A stretch of 64,000 bases of DNA from Escallonia rubra (taxonomy: Eukaryota; Streptophyta; Magnoliopsida; Escalloniales; Escalloniaceae). Where the stretch lies: assembly GCA_033065855.1 (NCBI GenBank), contig JAVXUO010002945.1, forward strand, positions 53,501 through 117,500, given 5' to 3'. Made by a program: the position numbers and the translations under genes. The notes below the pieces were generated by a model. It did not search any database, was not told the DNA's origin, and saw only the letters and a program-made list of their open reading frames with translations. Shown here piece by piece: positions 59,581 to 64,000 of the stretch (positions are counted from its first letter, which is position 1; every line of letters starts with the position of its first letter).

Positions 59581-60780
59581 TCTTATAAAAAGAACTGGGG
59601 TCTATTTTTTACACTTTGGCAAAATCTAGCTCTAGCTCTTTTTTATAAATTCGTGAAAAATCCAAATTTTGGCGCTCTAAAAAATGGGTATTTTGGAATC
59701 TATAAATGTAATACCCTGATTTGTATAAACCTAATTTTGACGCCCTAAAAAACCGCTCATCCGATCTCCGATTGATCTGATTTTTGTTTCGTTCCATTTG
59801 TATTTTCGTTAGCTTCGATTTGAGTCTACAATGACTATTTTGGGATTTCGAATGAATATTCGCTAATAAACGCTAGTTCAATCCCTAATTTCAAACTCTC
59901 AAAAAACACGAATTTTAGACTATGGTAAGAACAATTTAAGCTAAACACAATTTAAACAAATCTTTGGTAAGAACAATTTGAAATTAACATTGAATTATAA
60001 GAAAATTCAAAATACTTACTTGTTTTAACTTGATATATTGCTCAAGAAAAATTCACCGATCTTCTAGCGGTCTATCCACCGATCTTCTAGCGTAAAAATT
60101 TTTTGTTTGTATTGTTGTGGAGATTATGTAAGTGAGATATGGAGTATGAAGTCTGTGTTGGTAAAGATGATGGGGAGTGGAAGAACGGTTTGGGGAGAAG
60201 GGCTTATAAAGAGGGAAAAGTGAGGGAGAGAGATGAAAGAAAATAGAGAAAGGTTGGAAAAAGGACGGGGGGAACCACAACAAGGGGCACGTGGCAGGGG
60301 GGACCGTAAAATTGCGTCGCGGATTGGGGGGGGAACTGCAACACCTTGTTGCGGTTTGGGCAGGGGGGACCGCAGGGGGGGCCACGTGACAGGCTGGGAA
60401 TGGGGGGACTGAGGGGACCGCCTGCCATGTGGCAGGCAGGGAAGGGGGGACTGGGGGACCGCCCGCATGCCACGTGGCTGGCAGGGAAGGGGGGACCGCA
60501 TGCCACGTGGCAGGTAGGGGAAGGGGGAACCACAACAAAGTGTTGCGGTTTGGGGTAAAGGACGGTTGGGGGTGGGGGCCACAAAAAGTTGGAAGAAAAG
60601 AAAAAAAAAAGCCAATGATATCCAACCGCAACAAAGTGTTGCGGTTGGCGAGGGGGGGTGGGGGGGTGGGTGGGTGTAAAAAAAAGGCAACACTTTGTTG
60701 CGGTTCCCCCTCCTTTTCCCCTGCCTGCCACGTGGGTGTGTGTATATATATATATATATATGTATATGGGGACCGATCAA
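59581..60780 (-). repeat. Right inverted arm, outer part with promoter
   Basis: Continues the arm after the Helitron. It holds the AT-rich segment (59581-60013), the mirrored splice donor (60014-60019), an exon-like zone, the TATA box (60203-60210), CACGTG sites (60288, 60383, 60471, 60504), and ACCGCAAC hairpins (about 60330, 60527, 60623). The last stretch (60687-60736) turns back into left-arm orientation, then (TG)n(TA)n and CCGATCAAGATCG. Long open frames here are proline-rich artefacts. Confidence 0.8.
60203..60210 (-). promoter_or_regulatory. TATA box of the right arm promoter
   Basis: TTTATAAG on the minus strand, mirror of 41333-41340. The same exon-like stretch and donor GTAAGT (60014-60019) follow downstream on the minus strand. 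It would drive the FAR1-type transposase; the Helitron now lies within the inferred leader intron. Confidence 0.55.
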
Positions 60781-61656
60781 GATCGATCGGGGGTGGCAAA
60801 TTACCAAAATTTAACATTGTAGAATTACCAAAATACCCCTCTCGGGGTGGCAAATTACCGAAATGCCCCCTAGCATCGGAAAATCTCAAAAGTGCTTTGA
60901 AATGCTATTTTAAGCTTCCTGAATTCATTCTTGATCTAATAAGTATTTTTCGGGATTTTTGGCCCAAAAATCCTGAACCGGTATCCGGATCGAGCGCTTA
61001 AAAGTTCGTTCGGCCAAAAAAATAGCTAACAACATCGGAATGGCACAAATTCCGGGGAAACAGAACTTCCCAACATCCTAGGGTTCTCATAAAATTTTCG
61101 CGCGAAATTGCGATACTTTGATATTTAAAATGAAACTACAAAGTTAAAAGGTTCCCCGTATCAGTTGACCCCTTTCCAGTCTTTGGAAACATCTCAGAAC
61201 AACTTTAAATAACTTTTCAGGTGTCTTACACCCGTTCCCGAACTAAAGGCTATTCGGAAAATTTTGACAGGAAAATTACCAAAATACCTCTGATGAGCGG
61301 CAAATTACCGAAATGCCCTCAAGGGTTCATTATCACCCACTCCGAAGCCCAAATCAGCTTCAAAACAGCCTTTCAGGTGTTTTACTTAGGTTTCTGGACA
61401 AAAAATTCGTTTGTAGACTTAACATTGTAGAATTACCAAAATACCCCTCTCGGGGTGACAAATTACCGAAATGCCCCTGGCATCGGAAAATCTCAAAAGT
61501 GCTTTGAAATGCTATTTTAAGCTTCCTGAATTCATTCTTGATCTAAAAAGTATTTTAAGCTTCCTGAATTCATTCCAGATGAAGCGCTTAAAAGCCCGTT
61601 CGACCAAAAAAATAGCTAACGACATCGGAATGGCGCTAGTTTGATATTTTAAATTA

Positions 61657-62341
61657 GGGTAAATTACACTAAACCCTCTGAGATTTACACTCAAGTCTCA
61701 CAAATGACCCTAAGGTTTCAATTTCAACAACTAACACCCCAAGTTTGCATTTTCGATCCAATTGGACCCAAAATTGATTTTCCATTACAAAAGTCGTGGA
61801 TGGCCGTCACCCATGAGGGCATTTTTGGTAACCAACAAAAAGAAAGCATTTGGAGGGAAAAATGGTTGTTCTCACCACTCTCTCTTCTGCACACACACAC
61901 ACACACACTGAAACATAGATCCAACCACACACGGTGGTGCCCCCCTCCCCTCTAATCATGCACCCCCCAGCATCTTCCCTAATCACAAAGTGCACATACA
62001 CACACTACACACAGAGGCATACACAGTCACGCACACAACCCATTCACACACAGAGTCACGCGCACATAATCTGGTGGCACGGGGCACCAGCGAAGCTCCG
62101 TGACAACGCCTCCACAACACAAGGTCATCAGAAGACGACCGGAGGAATTGGATGGAAGAAAACGAACTGCCGTGAGTGGGTGTACACGGGTGGACTGTCG
62201 TGAAAGTGGGTTTGGGATGTGGAATAGGGCTGCAATGCAGCCATTAGTGTGAGTGTATAATAAATGAAGAGACGAGAATGGTTTTAGTATGTGCTGTGGG
62301 TGATTGTATGGGTGGCTATGTATGTGTGGGTGCTTGGAAGA

Positions 62342-62376
<35 letters not shown>

Positions 62377-63530
62377 TGAAACCATTTGTCGTGGGTGTAT
62401 TGTGGTTGTGTTTGTGTGTGCTGTGTGCGTGCATTTATGTATATATAAGTGTGTGCGTGAAGCTGCCAATATGCAGGTGTGTGAGTTTGTGAGTTGTGTG
62501 CTCGATTGTGTATATATGTGTGTGATTCCATGAAAATTTTGTTTGTGGGAGCAGGGACGGCAGTGGGTTCAATTGGGTGACTGCCGTGAGTTAGTTTAGG
62601 TGTGTGTTGAGTGCCTGTGTGTGTATATAGGTGTGTTTGCATGACTCCGTGTGTGACTGATAGGTGCACGAGTTTGTGTGAGTGTGAGTATGTGTTTGTG
62701 TGTTTATATATATGTGCATAAGTGTGTGTAAAGTGTGTTCATGAAGTAAAAGGAAGCCATGAATTGGTCTACATCTCACTGCAATATTCATGGATCTTTG
62801 ACAACGAGAGGCTCATACCATTGAGGTCCAAACCCAGCGGCTTTTCTTGCTGCCTCATTGAAAGGAGGTTTCAGTGGTCCCCTGAAGTATGCCCTAACAG
62901 TCGTGTGGAACTTCTGGATAACTTCATCATTTTCTTCCACTGTATTTTCTTGAGATAAAGGGATCTGACCACCTAAATCTGAATATCTAGATCTTAAGCA
63001 AAGATACTTGAACCACTTTACTCTAGCAACACAATGGGTTATTTCTTCTGGGTAAACCACTTTCTCCAACAAATCAGCTGTCTGCTAGCTTATCACCTCC
63101 CTTGCGAAAACGAGAGATGATGTGGGTGTGGGAGGGATGAGTTGTGTACAAATGGGTGTGTGCGTGTGTTTATATATGTGTTGTGTGTGTATCACTGTGT
63201 GTCGTGAGACTGTACATTTGTGTGTATGTGTGTGTGCTTGTGTGTGAGTGAAATGTGCAGTGGTGTGTGTTGTGTAGAGATGAAGAACGAGTGAAGTGGG
63301 TTCATGGAAGAAAAGGGTAGAAGATGGAGAGAGGGAGAGACCACCAAATATTGGTTACCCAAAATGCCCCTCAAGGTGAATGGCCATCCACAGCTCTTGT
63401 AACGGAAAATCGATTTTGGGTCCAATTGGATCGAAAATGCAAAGTTGGGGTGTTAGTTGTTGAAATTGAAACCTTAGGGTCCTTTGTGAGACTCGAGTGT
63501 AAATCTCAGGAGGTTTAGTGAAATTCACCC
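61657..63530. mobile_element. Pack-MULE with captured gene fragment, 1874 bp
   Basis: Starts GGGTAAATTACACTAAACC; its right end inverted is GGGTGAATTTCACTAAACC. TIRs match for ~165 bp (TTTACACTCnAGTCTCACAAA, CAACTAACACCCCAA, CCAATTGGACCCAAAAT). Perfect 9-bp target duplications TTTAAATTA lie at 61648-61656 and 63531-63539; the uninterrupted arm reads ATTTTAAATTACACTGC at this place. The interior is (TG)n-rich, with (CA)n at 61888-61909 and (GA)n at 62350-62375, plus a coding fragment at 62788-63081 on the minus strand. It has no transposase. Confidence 0.92.
62788..63081 (-). pseudogene. Captured last exon of a DUF455 (ferritin-like) gene
   Basis: A 97-residue frame ending in TGA starts right after an AG acceptor (AGCAG|ACAGC). 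It reads TADLLEKVVYPEEITHC, VKWFKYLC, then FHTTVRAYFRGPLKPPFNEA and ARKAAGFGPQWYEPLV. The EE(I)tHc...W(F)..lC and PPFNxxARxxAGF signatures are those I know from DUF455 (PF04305), a ferritin-like family found in bacteria and plants. The match is from memory, not a search. The frame is unbroken, but the 5' exons are absent and it lies inside a transposon, so it is a fragment, not a gene. An antisense or chimeric transcript is possible. Confidence 0.7.
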
Positions 63531-64000
63531 TTTAAATTACACTGCGAAGTTACAAGGTTCCCCGTATTAGTTGACCCCCTTCCAGTCCAGGAAAAAATCT
63601 ATAGATCTTTTAAAAATAACTAAGGTCTCTTTTTTGCACTTTAGCAAAATCTAGCTCTAGATATTTTTTATAAATTCGTGAAAAATCCAAATTTTGACGC
63701 CCTAAAAAATGGGTATTTTGGAATCTATAAACGTAATACCCTGATTTGTATAAACCTAATTTTGACGCCCAAAAAACCTCTCATCCAAGCTCCGATTGAT
63801 CTGATTTTTGTTTCGTTCCATTTGTATTTTCGTTATCTTCGATTTGACTCTACAATGACTATTTTTGGACTTCGAATGAATATTCGCTAATAAACGCTAG
63901 TTCAATCCCTAATTTCAAACTCTAAAAAAACACGAATTTTAGACTATGGTAAGAACAATTTAAGCTAAACACAATTTAAACAAATCATTGGTAAGAATAA

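Larger units (their letters stand above)
40790..60780. mobile_element. Giant MuDR-like Mutator element with FAR1-type transposase and PMD-C48 gene
   Basis: Two long inverted arms (left 40828-44640; right 50045-51795 plus 59581-60650) enclose two convergent genes. The arms share, in mirror order, hairpin motifs with core ACCGCAAC, CACGTG clusters, a TATA box, an exon-1 splice donor, a ~450-bp AT-rich segment and ~600-bp repeats. The plus-strand gene is PMD-C48 (44774-46704) and the minus-strand gene is a FAR1-type transposase (47788-49947). A Helitron (51796-59580) splits the right arm; without it the element is about 12.2 kb. The arrangement parallels maize MuDR, where mudrA and mudrB are driven inward by TIR promoters; that comparison is established knowledge, its application here is inference. 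I could not find a 9-bp target duplication, so the exact ends are not fixed. Both genes carry disabling mutations. Confidence 0.75.
60781..64000 (-). mobile_element. Arm of a second related element, running off the window
   Basis: 60790-61656 carries the same ~600-bp repeat as the right arm and in the same orientation. After the Pack-MULE, 63531-64000 continues with CCCGTATTAGTTGACCC and then the AT-rich segment equivalent to 59581-59960. The promoter end would lie beyond 64000. Its partner arm is not in the window, or it is a tandem/nested relic of the 40.8-kb element. Confidence 0.7.

Noticed and set aside
40790-60780. A 9-bp target duplication for the giant element
   Set aside because: Sequence outside the outermost ACCGCAAC hairpins differs on the two sides (TATCCACCC against GGCGAGGGG); no convincing pair was found.
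60053-60889. 278-codon proline-rich frame and its mirror near 40975-41457
   Set aside because: Translation of the hairpin and G-box promoter zone of the arms; several overlapping frames are open on both strands, as expected from GC-rich repeats.
62027-62669. His/Thr/Ser-rich frames on the minus strand
   Set aside because: They translate (TG)n/(CA)n and (GA)n microsatellite sequence.

Overview
The window looks like repeat-dense nuclear DNA of a flowering plant, probably a eudicot. The evidence is Ty3/gypsy LTRs with plant-type primer sites, FAR1-type Mutator transposase, plant mobile domain (PMD) coding sequence, hAT elements, a Helitron and many TIR elements. I found no intact host gene, no tRNA or rRNA gene and no bacterial-type feature. 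Most long open frames are translations of GC-rich LTR or TIR DNA or of microsatellites. I cannot name the species.

1-11.6 kb is a nest of one LTR family that carries internal tandem arrays. A 3'-truncated minus-strand LTR (1117-2993) abuts another gypsy-like LTR end (1-1116). A solo LTR (3744-11586) is split by a complete but non-autonomous element (5297-10335, target duplication CTCAT) and by a 988-bp hAT element (10389-11376). 11.6-25.9 kb is AT-rich sequence holding two copies of a MITE, a 1.37-kb TIR element, a Mutator-type TIR element with a perfect 9-bp duplication (19856-21158) and a second hAT element (24395-25394). 25.9-33.0 kb has a third copy of the LTR family, a foldback element and a satellite-like array. 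A second copy of the 1.3-kb Mutator-type element sits in that array, again with a perfect 9-bp duplication. 33.0-40.1 kb is a decayed Tat-like integrase (minus strand) interrupted by a Ty3/gypsy element with a complete 5' LTR, decayed gag-pol and an internal deletion.

The most interesting part is about 40.8-60.8 kb, a giant Mutator-like element. Its long inverted arms each hold a CACGTG-rich promoter, a TATA box and a 5' splice donor, all pointing inward. Two genes converge between the arms. On the plus strand is a PMD gene joined to a C48 (Ulp1-like) protease. On the minus strand is an almost uninterrupted 720-codon FAR1-type transposase with DDE residues and a SWIM finger, broken by only two TAA codons. 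The layout resembles maize MuDR (mudrA/mudrB), with PMD-C48 in the second-gene position. A five-unit, 168-bp tandem array separates the two 3' ends. The arms are built of ~600-bp repeats and GC-rich hairpin modules. A 7785-bp Helitron (51796-59580) is inserted exactly between A and T in the right arm, and the other arm provides the empty site.

From 60.8 kb to the window end is a second related arm that runs off the edge. A 1874-bp Pack-MULE (61657-63530, perfect 9-bp duplication) interrupts it and carries what looks like the last exon of a DUF455 (ferritin-like) gene.
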